Shown here: positions 8,525 through 19,195 of the stretch, piece after piece
How positions within the stretch are numbered: the first letter of the stretch is position 1
How the letters are laid out: every line of letters starts with the position of its first letter
Origin: Polaromonas sp.
GTDB lineage: Bacteria; Pseudomonadota; Gammaproteobacteria; Burkholderiales; Burkholderiaceae_C
Length of the DNA: 59,885 nucleotides
Reading direction: 5' to 3'
Assembly (NCBI GenBank): GCA_025362315.1
Contig: JANYGP010000031.1
Span: 1-59,885 of the forward strand
The notes under the pieces: model-generated
What the model was told of the DNA's origin: nothing
The model's database searches: none
The model's input: the letters and a program-made list of their open reading frames with translations, nothing else
Position numbers and translations under genes: made by a program

Positions 8525-10042
8525 ATGCAAAAAAATTACGACATGGGTTTGATGTGGTTCAGGCGGGACTTGCGCGCTTTTGACAATGCCGCCTTGCACC
8601 ATGCGCTCAAAAGCTGCCGTCAACTGCACTGCGTTTTTGTGTATGACCGTGAAATTTTGGACAGTCTGCCCAAGCGCGACCGCCGTGTCGAATTTATTTT
8701 TGAAGCGCTCAAGGAGCTGGACCAGCACCTGACCACACTGGCTGCAGCACACAACATCAGTGGTGCAGGCCTGATCGTGCAGCATGCGGTTGCCAGCGAT
8801 GCGGTGCCTGCGCTTTGCAGCCGATTGAAAGTCAACGCTTTGTTTGCAAATCACGACTATGAGCCCCAAGCGTTGGCCCGGGATGCCAAAGTTCAGGCGC
8901 TGCTGGAGGCCCAGGGCACAGACTTTCATACTTTCAAGGACCAGGTCATATTTGAGCGTTCTGAAGTTCTGTCGCTTTCCAGCAAACCCTACAGCGTGTT
9001 CACACCCTATAAAAATGCCTGGCTGAAAAAGCTGGATGCGTTTTACCTGAAGCCCTATCCAATTGACACGCACGCAGGCGCGCTGGCTGTGCTGCCTGCC
9101 AGCCACCGGCAGGGTGTTCCTGCGTTGGAGGCAATCGGTTTTGAGGCAACCAATTTGCATCAAGTGAACATACCAACAGGTGCGACGGGCGGCGCAAAGC
9201 TGTTTGAAGATTTTTTGAGCCGCATGGACGACTATGGCGACACGCGCAATTTCCCGGCTGTCAAGGGACCCAGTTATCTGAGCGTGCATTTGCGCTTTGG
9301 CACGGTATCGATCAGGCAATTGGCGAGCGCTGCGCTCCACCAGCAGCGCGCTGCGGGCCAGGAGTTGAACAAAGAAGGTGCTTCTGTCTGGTTGAGTGAG
9401 TTGATCTGGCGTGATTTTTACGCCCAGATTCTGGCCAACTTTCCGCATGTGACCCAAAATGCCTTCAAGGCTGAATACGACAAAATTCAGTGGCTGCAAG
9501 GTGATGAGGCAAATGCGCTTTTTACAGCCTGGTGTACTGGACGCACGGGTTACCCGCTGGTGGATGCAGCCATGGCGCAAATCAACCAGACTGGCTACAT
9601 GCACAACCGCCTTCGCATGGTGGTCGCCAGCTTTTTGACCAAAGACCTGGGGCTGGATTACCGCCTGGGCGAGCGCTACTTTGCTGAAAAACTCAATGAT
9701 TACGATTTGTCATCCAACAACGGCGGATGGCAATGGGCATCGAGCAGCGGATGCGACGCACAGCCCTATTTCAGAATTTTCAATCCAACCAGTCAAAGCG
9801 AAAAGTTTGATCCGGAAGGCAAATTCATTCGCCGGTATGTGCCTGAACTGGCCAAACTGTCCAGCAAAACCATCCACGCGCCCTGGCTCGCCTCACCGAT
9901 TGAATTGATGGCGGCAGAAGTCGGGCTGGGCAGCACTTATCCCTTTCCAGTTGTCAAGCATGACGAGGCCAGAGCCACCACCTTGCAGCGCTACGCAGTC
10001 GTTAAAAAACCGGATTTACAAGGTGTGGCAATTACCACGTGA
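8525..10042 (+). CDS. phrB: Deoxyribodipyrimidine photolyase (CPD photolyase class I)
   Basis: It repairs cyclobutane pyrimidine dimers with light, using FAD and an antenna cofactor. The N-terminal antenna domain starts with GLMWFRRDLRAFDNAAL. The C-terminal FAD-binding domain contains WLSELIWRDFY, TGYPLVDAAM, and GYMHNRLRMVVASFLTKDL. It also has NNGGWQWASSSGCDAQPYFRIFNP, all diagnostic of class I photolyases. About 505 residues. I use the ATG at 8525; a TTG at 8507 is possible. It is divergent from algH with a gap of about 75 bp that must hold both promoters. Confidence 0.95.
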   Translation: MQKNYDMGLMWFRRDLRAFDNAALHHALKSCRQLHCVFVYDREILDSLPKRDRRVEFIFEALKELDQHLTTLAAAHNISGAGLIVQHAVASDAVPALCSRLKVNALFANHDYEPQALARDAKVQALLEAQGTDFHTFKDQVIFERSEVLSLSSKPYSVFTPYKNAWLKKLDAFYLKPYPIDTHAGALAVLPASHRQGVPALEAIGFEATNLHQVNIPTGATGGAKLFEDFLSRMDDYGDTRNFPAVKGPSYLSVHLRFGTVSIRQLASAALHQQRAAGQELNKEGASVWLSELIWRDFYAQILANFPHVTQNAFKAEYDKIQWLQGDEANALFTAWCTGRTGYPLVDAAMAQINQTGYMHNRLRMVVASFLTKDLGLDYRLGERYFAEKLNDYDLSSNNGGWQWASSSGCDAQPYFRIFNPTSQSEKFDPEGKFIRRYVPELAKLSSKTIHAPWLASPIELMAAEVGLGSTYPFPVVKHDEARATTLQRYAVVKKPDLQGVAITT

Positions 10043-10372
10043 AATTTGTATCCAAAACCAGATTCAAGCTACTGGTTGTTTGATGAGAAAAACTTTGCGA
10101 TGCTTTGATACGGCGACAAATGTGCGGGTTTATTTTAAGCTAACGTAGCTATAGCCCAATTAAAACGGGCGCAAGCAGCTATTTAATATATAGCATATAC
10201 AAACAGCACCAGGTTGTGTTGGCAGCATCACGCAAGATGCAGTCCTACACCATTCACCGCGGTGTCTGATGCAACTTCCAAGGGTTTGTGCGTAGGATCT
10301 TGTCAAGGGATGGGTCAGCAAATTGTGAGTGCCACATTGCTGGATAAATCTTTTGACACATTCGGAAAAACC
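10043..10372. other. Intergenic region downstream of phrB
   Basis: This stretch of 330 bases has no convincing gene. It contains repeat copy 3 and an AT-rich part, and probably holds the promoter of the ndvB-like gene. No terminator hairpin with a T-run was seen after phrB. Confidence 0.6.
10151..10195 (+). repeat. Intergenic repeat copy 3
   Basis: Reads TAGCCCAATTAAAACGGGCG, then CAAGCAGCTATTTAATATATAGCA. This is one of the best matches to the consensus, with the GCCC...GGGC dyad and the ATAGC tail intact. Confidence 0.75.
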
Positions 10373-10597
10373 ATGACTATTTCACGCTCTCCCAAATCCT
10401 TTCATCAGGTCATTGTTGACTTTGTATCCACTGACAACGCAGCGCTTGCCTCGCACATGTACCGCTGCACTGACAAGCGCAGCCGGTTTTTCAACCTGCA
10501 CGCCGCTTTTGAATTGGCGCGTTCAGTTGTCTTCAGCCATGTTGTGACGACCTGTGTGTTTGTTGGTATTGTGCTGGCTGTGGTTGACATCGTTTGA
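10373..10597 (+). CDS. Possible small membrane protein overlapping the glucan synthase start
   Basis: This 74-residue frame has a charged N-terminal half and a hydrophobic C-terminal end (VVFSHVVTTCVFVGIVLAVVDIV). Its stop lies 4 bp before the GTG at 10602 that could start the glucan synthase, and the synthase frame is open back into it. It could be a small membrane partner, a coupled leader ORF, or chance coding. No family is recognised and the ribosome-binding site is weak. Confidence 0.35.
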   Translation: MTISRSPKSFHQVIVDFVSTDNAALASHMYRCTDKRSRFFNLHAAFELARSVVFSHVVTTCVFVGIVLAVVDIV

Positions 10598-10601
10598 CGA
10601 T

Positions 10602-13600
10602 GTGAAAGCAGCAGTTCTTGACAGGCTGAAAACCCTAAGCCCTTACGCAAAGCAAATACTGACGAACAACACCAGCGGGCCCGAGCCGCTGATTCGTGCT
10701 GAGCTTTTTGGTACCCAGCGATTTGAAGAGCACGGACACAGCCTGGCCCAAGCGCAACTGGTTCGCGGCAGCAAAAATTGGGGTGACGGCCTGTCGTTTT
10801 TTCCTCGTGTGCAGGAAAACATGCACGCGCTTCGCCAGTCCTACGACTATATTGCCACCATCTCTCAAAATGGCCAGTACGTCACGCCCGCGGCTCAATG
10901 GCTACTTGATAATTTTCACCTGGTCGAGGCTCAGCTTCAGCAAATCAACGAAGGCCTTCCCCGCAATTACTACGCAGACTTGCCGAAGCTGGCAGTCAAG
11001 CCGCTCGAAGGATTGCCTCGCGTTTACGGCATCGCCTGGGCCTACGTAGCGCATACCGACAGTGTGCTCGAGCCAGCACTTTTCACGGCATTTTTAAAGT
11101 CTTATCAGGAAGTCAACCAGCTGACTCTGGGTGAATTGTGGGCGCTGCCCACCACACTTCGGGTTGTATTGCTTGAAAACCTCCGGCGTGTTGCTGACTA
11201 CATAGCTGAAGGCAAGGCAGCAAGGGAAGTGGCGCATGCCGTGTGGGATGCACCGGGAGAATTGCCTGAAAATGACCTGAAAGCATTGCTCGAAGGCATG
11301 CGGAACCGAGGGCTGGAGCGCGGATTTCTAATTCAGCTGTGGCAGCGCATTCCTGACCAGCCCACCGAATCAACAGCGTTGCTGACGCACTGGATTGGGC
11401 TGCACTGTGCAAACGGGCAGGCATTGATTGCCGATGGGCAAAGCGCCCAGGTGTCTACCAACCTGACCATCAGCAACATCATCAGCAGCCTGCGTCTGAT
11501 TGGGCAAGTTGAATGGAGCGAATTGATCGGGCCTATCAGCAGTGCGTTGCAAGTGTTGGGGCAGTTGCCAAGCTTTGCGCTGGAAAGCGAAGGTACCCGG
11601 CAACAAATTACACAGGCACTGGAAAAACTGGCGCGTGATTCTGGCCAGCCAGAGTTGGTTGTCGCTCAGGCCGTTGTTGCCAAAGCCCGGCGCGACATCA
11701 CGCAATCAGTCAGTAGCGGTCAAGATACAGCCGGTTATTACCTGCTGGGTCCCGGGCGCCGTGCTTTGATCAGCGATTTGTTGCCAGTTGACCCGCCAAC
11801 TCATCAAAGCACCCGTTTGCCTGCGCGTTTGAAGCAGCTGGCGACGGTGCACATCAGCCCACAGTGGCGTGTGCGTCTTTATTTGCTTGTGCAGCTGCTG
11901 GCAACCGCCGCACTTGTGGTCATGGCCAACAGGCCGCTCCATGCACTGACTGACTGGCATTGGCAGACCTGGGTGGCTGTGGCTTTGCTGGCATGGCCTG
12001 CGTCTGAAGCCGTTGCTGCTGTGATTTACCGGGTCATTGCAGAATCCACCCGGATCCGGCCCATGCCAAGAATGGACTTTGCAAACGGCATTCCGCCCGA
12101 GCACCGGGTGCTGGTGGTCGTGCCTTGCATGCTGACCTCGAGCACTTCAATCAAAGCGCTGACGGAGCGCCTTTGTCTGCATTGGCTGGCGAGCCGGGAA
12201 GTCAATGCCCAGTTTGCCCTGCTTTCGGACTGGGCAGACGCGGATCAGGCCAGCGTACCAACGGACAGCGGCTTTCTTGAAGACGCTCTGGCGCAGGTCG
12301 CCCGGCTCAATATGGCTTATCCGTCTGCCGAAAAGGAGGCACCGCGCTTTTTGGTGATTCACCGCGGGCGTACCTGGAGCAGTACAGAGAGCAAATGGAT
12401 CGGCCACGAGCGCAAACGCGGCAAGCTTGAAGCACTGGTGCAACTGATCGCCACAAATCAGCAAGCTGCCGCACCTGTCACAAGCAGTTTTTACTTTGCT
12501 GAGGGCATGCAGCTGGCCAGCGGCATTCAATACATCGTGACACTGGACAGCGACACCGGCTTGCCACCCACAGCCCTGCGTGAGCTTGTGTCGATTGCTG
12601 CACATCCCCTGAATACCCCGCACATTGACCTGGCCAGCAGACAGATAACAGGCGGCTACGGCATTTTGCAGCCGCGCGTTGTCACGTTGTTGCCGCAACT
12701 GAAAGAGCGCTCGCTGTTTCACGCGATGTTTGCCGGGCAGTGCGGCATTGATCCGTACAGCAATGGCACGTCTGATGTGTATCAGGACCTGTTTGCCAGG
12801 GGCACATTTACTGGCAAGGGTCTGCTCAATGTCAAAGCTGTGCATGCTGTGCTCGACCAGCGCTTTCCGGACGACACTGTGCTCAGCCATGATTTGCTGG
12901 AAGGCAGCATCAGCCGCTGCGCGTTTGTCAGTGATGTGGTGCTGGAAGAAGACCACCCGCACCATGCGGGTGTCGACGATTCCCGACAGCACCGGTGGGC
13001 GCGCGGCGACTGGCAGTTGCTGCCATTGATGTTCAAGAGCAGGCACTACGGCATCGACAGTCTTGGCCTGGTAAAAATGTACGACAACTTGCGCCGCTCG
13101 CTCGTTGTGCCAGCATCAACGGGTTTGCTGGTGTGGGTTATTTTTACAGGTGCCATGCCTTTGGACAAAGCGATGTGGATGGTTTTGGCTGCATTTTTGG
13201 CCGGGCCTTTGTTGGGCGCACTGGCGGGTCTTGTTCCAAGCAGGCGCGGTATTGTGCTGGCGCATTTCTTTTATGTGGGATTGACTCAATTGCTCCTGTC
13301 AGTAAGCGCTGCTGCGTGGCAGTTGACTCAGTTGTTTCAAAAGACTGCTTTGCTGCTTGACGCTATTGGCCGCGCTGTCTGGCGCATGGGTTTTAGCCGA
13401 AAACACTTGCTGCAGTGGACCACCGCTGCACAGGCGCAGGCTGCCGCGAAATACGGACTCGGAAGTTTTGTCCGCCAGCATTTGTTGACTTCGGCTGTTT
13501 GCCTTGTGCTGTGTGTGCTGGCGATTATTTACAGCCCGCATGCATTTGCTGGTGCTGCCCTGTTCGCATTGTGGGCATTGGCGCCTGTTTTTAGCTGGTG

Positions 13601-16600
13601 GGTCAGCCTGCCAGCCAACCGGCCAAAGACGCAAATTCTTGATGCGGAAGAGCGCACCTACCTCACAAAAATTGCCAGTGACACATGGCGATTTTTCGAG
13701 CAATGCATCACTTCCCAGGACAACTACCTGCCTCCTGACAATTTACAGATTGACACGGAGCCAGTGCTGGCCCACCGGACATCGCCAACCAACATTGGCA
13801 TGTACCTGCTGTCAGTCACCTGCGCCCGCGAGTTCGGCTGGATCAGTACGGCAAATGTCATCATGCGTTTGCAGGCAACCCTTGCAACCGTTGAAAAAAT
13901 GGACAAGCATGAGGGCCACCTGTTCAATTGGTACCAGACTGAAACACTGCAGGTTTTGCAGCCTGCTTATGTGTCAACAGTAGACAGTGGCAATCTTGCG
14001 GGGCACCTGCTGGCAGTCAGCGGTGCGTGCAGCAGCCTGGCAGCCAAGGTTGACACCACAGCGACTGAAAAGCAGCAGCTCGAACACCTGGCCATTGATT
14101 GCATGCAAATATGCATGGCCATGAACTTTTCTGCGCTATACGATGCCAAACGCCATTTGTTTCACATCGGGCTTCGTGTAAATGAGCACGCTCTGGATAC
14201 CAGTTATTACGATCTGCTGGCATCTGAATCACGGCTGACCAGCTTCGTGGCGATTGCCAAGGGTGATGTGCCCCGCCGTCACTGGACAGCTCTGGGTCGT
14301 GCATTTTTATCAGGCGGCCGCCACAAGATCGTGCCAGGGCTCAAGTCCTGGTCTGGCTCCATGTTTGAATATCTGATGCCTTCGCTGGTGATGCATGAGC
14401 CTGAACGCGGCCTGCTGTATTCGTCCAGTCTGGCAGGTGTCATGGAGCAGCAAATATTTGGTGCAGCGCAAGGCTTGCCTTGGGGCGTATCTGAGTCTGC
14501 CTATTTTGCACAGGACCATTCGCTGGCTTACCAGTATTCGCCTTTTGGCGTGCCGCGTCTTGCCTTGCGCCGCACACCTGTCAGCGACAAGGTGATAGCG
14601 CCGTATGCCACATTGATGGCTGCCATGTTGATGCCGAAAAAAGCGATGGCCAATTTACGCCGGCTGGAGCTGCTGAACATGCGGGGCGAATATGGGTTCA
14701 TGGATGCGGTGGACTTTACCGCTGCACGCCAGCCGCACGCAGAACCCTTCAGTGTGGTCAAAAATTACATGGCTCACCATCAGGGCATGGCACTGGTGGC
14801 GCTGTGCAATGTGTTGTGCAGTCAAGCTCCCCAGCGCTGGTTTGCTGGGATTCCGCTGGTGGCGGCCTATGACATGCTGCTGCATGAACGTTGCCCCCGG
14901 CAAATTGTCGGCAGTGCCAACCCGCGCAGCGCACCGGGCATGGATGAAGGTACGTCAAGCGACGCTTTTCAGTCCCGGACCATTCATCCCCTGGCGGAGC
15001 AGTGGCAGCCAACGCACCTGTTGTCAAATGGCCGGTACAGTGTGGCGTTGCGGCCCAATGGCGCAGGGGTCAGCCGTTGGCGACAGGGTCAAGCCAATGT
15101 CAACATCAGTCGCTGGCGTGACGATCTGCTGCGCGACGCCTATGGGAGCTTTATTTATTTGCGCAGCGCCGGGGAGCTTACTTCCTATTCTGTCACTGCG
15201 CATCCGGCGCCACACCCACAGTGGCGTTACAGCGCCTGTTTCATGGCAGATCGGGTGCAGTTTGAGGCCACTGCAGCGCATGTGCAGGTCAGCACAACCG
15301 TGCTGGTCAGTCCGGAGGACGACACTGAACTTCGATCTGTGGCGGTCACCAACCTGCTAGGCGTTGCGGTGACGTATGACGTGATCTCCTGCTTTGAAGT
15401 CGTTCTGGCAGATGCGCGGGCAGATGAGGCGCACCCGGCCTTTTCCAATTTATTCGTCAACACCACATGGCATGCGCCGTGGCGGGCATTGCTGCTGAAC
15501 CGTCGACCCAGGTTGCAGGGTGACGCAGAATTGTCGGCTGCGCATTTTTTGGCCCATGCAGAAGCAGACATTGTTTCGATGGACTGCATCACAGACCGCC
15601 GCATTTTTTCAGGTCGCAATCGCGGCCGTGCGCAGCCCGCTGTTGCACAGCAGTGGGTTGCTGATATTGAAGCCACTTCAGCGAACACTACCCCGGCTAA
15701 CGGGCTCGACCCAGTGGCCTGTCTTCGTGTCAAAGTCCGGATTGCCCCGGGCGGTGTTGCGCGGCTTAGCTTTGCCACCACTGCTGCAACAGACGCCACT
15801 GAAATGGCTGGGCGGATTGATAAATATCTGCAGCCCATGCATCTTGAGCGCGCTGCCAGAATGGCTGCCACACTGGCGCAGGTACGCTTGCGTGATCTGG
15901 GAATTGATGCGGATGAAAATGCCGCTTTGCAGGACCTGACGACAGCATTGATGTATAGCAGCGCCCGAGGTGCGTCTGGTTCCAGCACCCCGGCAAACGA
16001 AATGCAGGTCGACCAGCGGCATTTATGGCGCTTGGGCATCTCGGGCGACAAACCCATATTGCTGGTGCGCATTCATTCCACGGATGGTTTGGCCCTGGTG
16101 CAGTCACTGCTGCGTGCACAACCCTGGTGGAGCTTTGGCGGCATGGCCACCGATGTGGTGGTGCTCAACAGCGAGGAAAACTCATATCTGTCCCCGCTGC
16201 AACATGACATTGTTGCGCAGCGCGACCGGCTCAACCAGAAAGTGCAGCACAGCTTTCCGCCTACTGACAGCGCAGGCTTTTATCTGTTGCGGGATCATGA
16301 GGTTTCGCCTTCGGAAAAGGCCGTACTGTCAGCCATTGCCCGCGCAACGTTCATCGCAGATGGTCGTTCTGTCCAGACCCAGGTCGCGGCTTTAAAAGCG
16401 TTGTGGACAACCCAAACCAGGCCAAAAACTGCAACATTTCCTGTGCCGCAGAAGCTGGCTGTGCCTGCAGCGGTCAAAACACCAAATGGCAAGTTTGATG
16501 CCGAATCCGGCGAATTTTATTTCGACGTGGGACCAGGGCAGCGCCCGCCACGACCCTGGATCAATGTGATTTCAAATCCATCATTTGGTTTTCAGGTGTC

Positions 16601-18944
16601 TGAAACTGGAAGCGGGTATACCTGGGCTGTCAACAGTCGCCAGCACCAGATAACGCCCTGGAGCAACGATGCTGTTGAAGACCCGACCCACGAACATTTC
16701 ACGCTTCAGGACATTGACACCGGTCAGTTCTTGCCATTGACGCCCGGCAATGCGTCAGGTGCAGCAACTGCGGGTTCACCAAGGCACCGCGTTCGACATG
16801 GCCAGGGATACAGTGCGTTTGAATGCAGCTACGGAGAGCTTGAGACCCACACCGTTTTTTTTGCTGACTGTGATGAAGCGGTCAAACTGGTTCATGTGCA
16901 ACTTCGAAACAACGGGAGCAGGCCGCGTGCACTGCGCGCACTGGCATTGGCTGAATGGCAAATGGGTGACACCCATGCCGCGCGCCGCACGGTGTTGGGC
17001 TACAAAGTGCCTGGTGTTGACGCTGTGATGGCCCTGCAGCGACAAAGCCGCGCAGGATTTGGCGGCAGTACGGCTTTTTTGGCATTGGCAGGTTTGCCTG
17101 GTGTGGTGCAGTGGACATGTGACCGCAGCGAGTTTTTTACCCTGTCTGGACAACTTGTCTGGCCTGCCACTTTTAACCAGCGAAGCGGTGGTATGCTGGA
17201 TACCTGTGGCGCACTGGCCAGCAGTTTTACCCTGGGCCCAGGAGAGATTTTCGGTTTCACCTTCATCATTGGCCACGCGCCTGAGGCGGTTCAGGCTGAG
17301 CAGATGGCCAAAAATTGGGCACAACAAAACATAACCAGGTCATTTAAGAAAGTAAAAAATTTTTGGAATGGGCTGCTGGACAACATACAGGTCAGCACAC
17401 CCGACCCTTTGTTTGACTCGCTTGTCAACCGGTGGTTGCTGTATCAGACAGCCTCTTCACGGCTGTGGTCCAAAGCCGGGTTTTATCAGGCCGGTGGAGC
17501 GTCTGGCTTTCGGGACCAATTGCAGGACAGTATGGCTTTTGCTGTGGTTGCACCCACGAGGCTGCGTGAACAAATCATGCTGAACGCCTCACGCCAATTC
17601 GAGGAAGGTGATGTTCAGCACTGGTGGCATGCACCCGGCGGTGAGGGCGTGCGCACCCACTTCAGCGACGACCTGCTGTGGTTGCCGTTTGCCTGCCACC
17701 ATTATCTGGAAGTAACAGGGGACGCGACACTGCTTGACGCGCAAATTGCCTTTCTTGAAGGTCCGGCAATCACCGTTGGGGCAGAAGACGCTTACTTTGC
17801 GCCGGTTGTTGGTCAGATGCAGGCAACTGTTTATGAACATTGCGCGCGAAGCATTGACCGCAGCCTGGCGATCGGTGTACATGGTTTGCCATTGATGGGG
17901 ACTGGCGACTGGAACGATGGCATGAACCGTGTTGGTCATCAAGGCAAGGGCGAATCAGTCTGGCTGGCCTGGTTCCTGTGCAGTGTCACGCAAAATTTTG
18001 CGCTGATTGCCAAGGCCCGTGGCGAATCAGTCAGAGCCGACAAATGGTTAACTGCCAGGCAAGGCTGGATAGAGGCGCTGCACACCCATGGCTGGGACGG
18101 GCAATGGTTCAGGCGTGCTTTTTTTGACGATGGTGCGCCGCTGGGCTCATCTAGCAATACCGAATGCAGGATTGATCTGATCGCGCAGGCCTGGTCTGTG
18201 CTGTCGGGCGCATCGACAGAACCATTCATCCAAAGTGCCATGCAGTCCATGACGCAGCAACTCATTGATGGAAGCACCAGCATTGCTGGCGACTCTGGCG
18301 ATACCAATGCTGAAACCAACATCAACAACATCAACGACAAAAGCAGTGAGGGCGCCAATGACATGGGGCTTTTGCATCTACTGGCGCCACCGCTGGAAAA
18401 GTCGTTGAACAACCCCGGCTATATTCAGTCTTACCCGCCGGGCGTGCGTGAAAATGGCGGGCAGTACAACCATGCCGCGGTTTGGGCGTTGATGGCTCAG
18501 GCACAAACGGGTGATTCAAAGGCAGCGTGGGAGAGTTTCAGGTCTATCAGTCCTGCACACCGCTCGCAGCACCCGACTCGGGGACCCTTGTATGAGCTGG
18601 AACCCTATGTAACAGCGGGAGATATTTATGGCTCTGCACCCTATACGGGAAGAGGCGGCTGGAGCTGGTATTCAGGCTCTGCTGCATGGCTGTACCGCGC
18701 TGCACTTGAGAGTTTGCTTGGGCTCAAAGTAAGGCAAGGTCTGTTGTCATTGACACCTTGTGTGCCAGCGGATTGGTCCTCCTTCAAAGTCACTTTGAAG
18801 CTTGCAGAACGCGCAGTCACAGTCCACTGGCAGCGTGGGTCAGAGGCGCTTTTGCAATGCGACCTCATGGTTGCTGCAGGGCAAGAAGTGCAATTGGCTA
18901 TGTTGCCTGAAAAGGCGACAGTCATCGTGTGGTCTGCTATTTAA
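10602..18944 (+). CDS. ndvB: Cyclic beta-glucan synthase, NdvB/ChvB type
   Basis: This is a giant membrane protein of about 2780 residues, matching the usual length of cyclic beta-1,2-glucan synthases. In order (counting from the upstream in-frame GTG at 10554) it has a soluble N-terminal region. Membrane segments fall near 440-500 and a processive glycosyltransferase domain follows, with DSD near 664 in TLDSDTGLPP and HRWARGDWQ near 813. More membrane segments lie near 860-1030, then a glycoamylase-like domain around 1080-1520. The C-terminal GH94 phosphorylase-like part carries GTGDWNDGMN near 2447-2456. The product is an osmoregulated periplasmic glucan. The start is uncertain: GTG 10602 or 10554. 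A Thr/Asn/Asp-rich insert (about 2580-2605) interrupts the GH94 part. No NdvA-like exporter lies nearby. Confidence 0.9.
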   Translation: MKAAVLDRLKTLSPYAKQILTNNTSGPEPLIRAELFGTQRFEEHGHSLAQAQLVRGSKNWGDGLSFFPRVQENMHALRQSYDYIATISQNGQYVTPAAQWLLDNFHLVEAQLQQINEGLPRNYYADLPKLAVKPLEGLPRVYGIAWAYVAHTDSVLEPALFTAFLKSYQEVNQLTLGELWALPTTLRVVLLENLRRVADYIAEGKAAREVAHAVWDAPGELPENDLKALLEGMRNRGLERGFLIQLWQRIPDQPTESTALLTHWIGLHCANGQALIADGQSAQVSTNLTISNIISSLRLIGQVEWSELIGPISSALQVLGQLPSFALESEGTRQQITQALEKLARDSGQPELVVAQAVVAKARRDITQSVSSGQDTAGYYLLGPGRRALISDLLPVDPPTHQSTRLPARLKQLATVHISPQWRVRLYLLVQLLATAALVVMANRPLHALTDWHWQTWVAVALLAWPASEAVAAVIYRVIAESTRIRPMPRMDFANGIPPEHRVLVVVPCMLTSSTSIKALTERLCLHWLASREVNAQFALLSDWADADQASVPTDSGFLEDALAQVARLNMAYPSAEKEAPRFLVIHRGRTWSSTESKWIGHERKRGKLEALVQLIATNQQAAAPVTSSFYFAEGMQLASGIQYIVTLDSDTGLPPTALRELVSIAAHPLNTPHIDLASRQITGGYGILQPRVVTLLPQLKERSLFHAMFAGQCGIDPYSNGTSDVYQDLFARGTFTGKGLLNVKAVHAVLDQRFPDDTVLSHDLLEGSISRCAFVSDVVLEEDHPHHAGVDDSRQHRWARGDWQLLPLMFKSRHYGIDSLGLVKMYDNLRRSLVVPASTGLLVWVIFTGAMPLDKAMWMVLAAFLAGPLLGALAGLVPSRRGIVLAHFFYVGLTQLLLSVSAAAWQLTQLFQKTALLLDAIGRAVWRMGFSRKHLLQWTTAAQAQAAAKYGLGSFVRQHLLTSAVCLVLCVLAIIYSPHAFAGAALFALWALAPVFSWWVSLPANRPKTQILDAEERTYLTKIASDTWRFFEQCITSQDNYLPPDNLQIDTEPVLAHRTSPTNIGMYLLSVTCAREFGWISTANVIMRLQATLATVEKMDKHEGHLFNWYQTETLQVLQPAYVSTVDSGNLAGHLLAVSGACSSLAAKVDTTATEKQQLEHLAIDCMQICMAMNFSALYDAKRHLFHIGLRVNEHALDTSYYDLLASESRLTSFVAIAKGDVPRRHWTALGRAFLSGGRHKIVPGLKSWSGSMFEYLMPSLVMHEPERGLLYSSSLAGVMEQQIFGAAQGLPWGVSESAYFAQDHSLAYQYSPFGVPRLALRRTPVSDKVIAPYATLMAAMLMPKKAMANLRRLELLNMRGEYGFMDAVDFTAARQPHAEPFSVVKNYMAHHQGMALVALCNVLCSQAPQRWFAGIPLVAAYDMLLHERCPRQIVGSANPRSAPGMDEGTSSDAFQSRTIHPLAEQWQPTHLLSNGRYSVALRPNGAGVSRWRQGQANVNISRWRDDLLRDAYGSFIYLRSAGELTSYSVTAHPAPHPQWRYSACFMADRVQFEATAAHVQVSTTVLVSPEDDTELRSVAVTNLLGVAVTYDVISCFEVVLADARADEAHPAFSNLFVNTTWHAPWRALLLNRRPRLQGDAELSAAHFLAHAEADIVSMDCITDRRIFSGRNRGRAQPAVAQQWVADIEATSANTTPANGLDPVACLRVKVRIAPGGVARLSFATTAATDATEMAGRIDKYLQPMHLERAARMAATLAQVRLRDLGIDADENAALQDLTTALMYSSARGASGSSTPANEMQVDQRHLWRLGISGDKPILLVRIHSTDGLALVQSLLRAQPWWSFGGMATDVVVLNSEENSYLSPLQHDIVAQRDRLNQKVQHSFPPTDSAGFYLLRDHEVSPSEKAVLSAIARATFIADGRSVQTQVAALKALWTTQTRPKTATFPVPQKLAVPAAVKTPNGKFDAESGEFYFDVGPGQRPPRPWINVISNPSFGFQVSETGSGYTWAVNSRQHQITPWSNDAVEDPTHEHFTLQDIDTGQFLPLTPGNASGAATAGSPRHRVRHGQGYSAFECSYGELETHTVFFADCDEAVKLVHVQLRNNGSRPRALRALALAEWQMGDTHAARRTVLGYKVPGVDAVMALQRQSRAGFGGSTAFLALAGLPGVVQWTCDRSEFFTLSGQLVWPATFNQRSGGMLDTCGALASSFTLGPGEIFGFTFIIGHAPEAVQAEQMAKNWAQQNITRSFKKVKNFWNGLLDNIQVSTPDPLFDSLVNRWLLYQTASSRLWSKAGFYQAGGASGFRDQLQDSMAFAVVAPTRLREQIMLNASRQFEEGDVQHWWHAPGGEGVRTHFSDDLLWLPFACHHYLEVTGDATLLDAQIAFLEGPAITVGAEDAYFAPVVGQMQATVYEHCARSIDRSLAIGVHGLPLMGTGDWNDGMNRVGHQGKGESVWLAWFLCSVTQNFALIAKARGESVRADKWLTARQGWIEALHTHGWDGQWFRRAFFDDGAPLGSSSNTECRIDLIAQAWSVLSGASTEPFIQSAMQSMTQQLIDGSTSIAGDSGDTNAETNINNINDKSSEGANDMGLLHLLAPPLEKSLNNPGYIQSYPPGVRENGGQYNHAAVWALMAQAQTGDSKAAWESFRSISPAHRSQHPTRGPLYELEPYVTAGDIYGSAPYTGRGGWSWYSGSAAWLYRAALESLLGLKVRQGLLSLTPCVPADWSSFKVTLKLAERAVTVHWQRGSEALLQCDLMVAAGQEVQLAMLPEKATVIVWSAI

Positions 18945-18976
18945 AAAGTAGCTTCAAGCGCCTGATTTGCTATAGG
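18936..18976 (-). repeat. Intergenic repeat copy 4 (diverged)
   Basis: On the minus strand it reads TATAGCAAATCAGGCGCT, then TGAAGCTA and a TTTAAATAGCA tail. This is a degenerate match to the window-wide repeat. It overlaps the stop of the glucan synthase. Confidence 0.4.
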
Positions 18977-18979
18977 TTT

Positions 18980-18999
18980 ACGCAACAGATTATTTGCGT
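18980..18999. terminator. Possible weak terminator hairpin after ndvB
   Basis: An inverted repeat ACGCAA-N8-TTGCGT is followed by TGCTTTTGC. The stem is short and the T-run poor, so this is only a candidate. Confidence 0.25.
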
Positions 19000-19195
19000 T
19001 GCTTTTGCTACCAAAAGTGTTGGTCCACCTGTCAAATCCTGCAAACACTGTCCTACGCCAAGCCGGCATGCCAGCACACGCCGCCTGGAAAGCACAGCAC
19101 ATAAAGTTCATTGACTTTAGCTTGCGCACTTCAGGTCTCGCTTGGCTGCTCACGCGATCTGACGATGTTTCCCAACCTTAACTTGAAAGATATTT

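Noticed and set aside
8459..9604. 381-codon open frame antisense to phrB
   Set aside because: It lies fully opposite a clear photolyase and its translation shows no recognisable domain.
12147..13046. 299-codon antisense frame within the glucan synthase
   Set aside because: Opposite the conserved glycosyltransferase domain; no start site or family.
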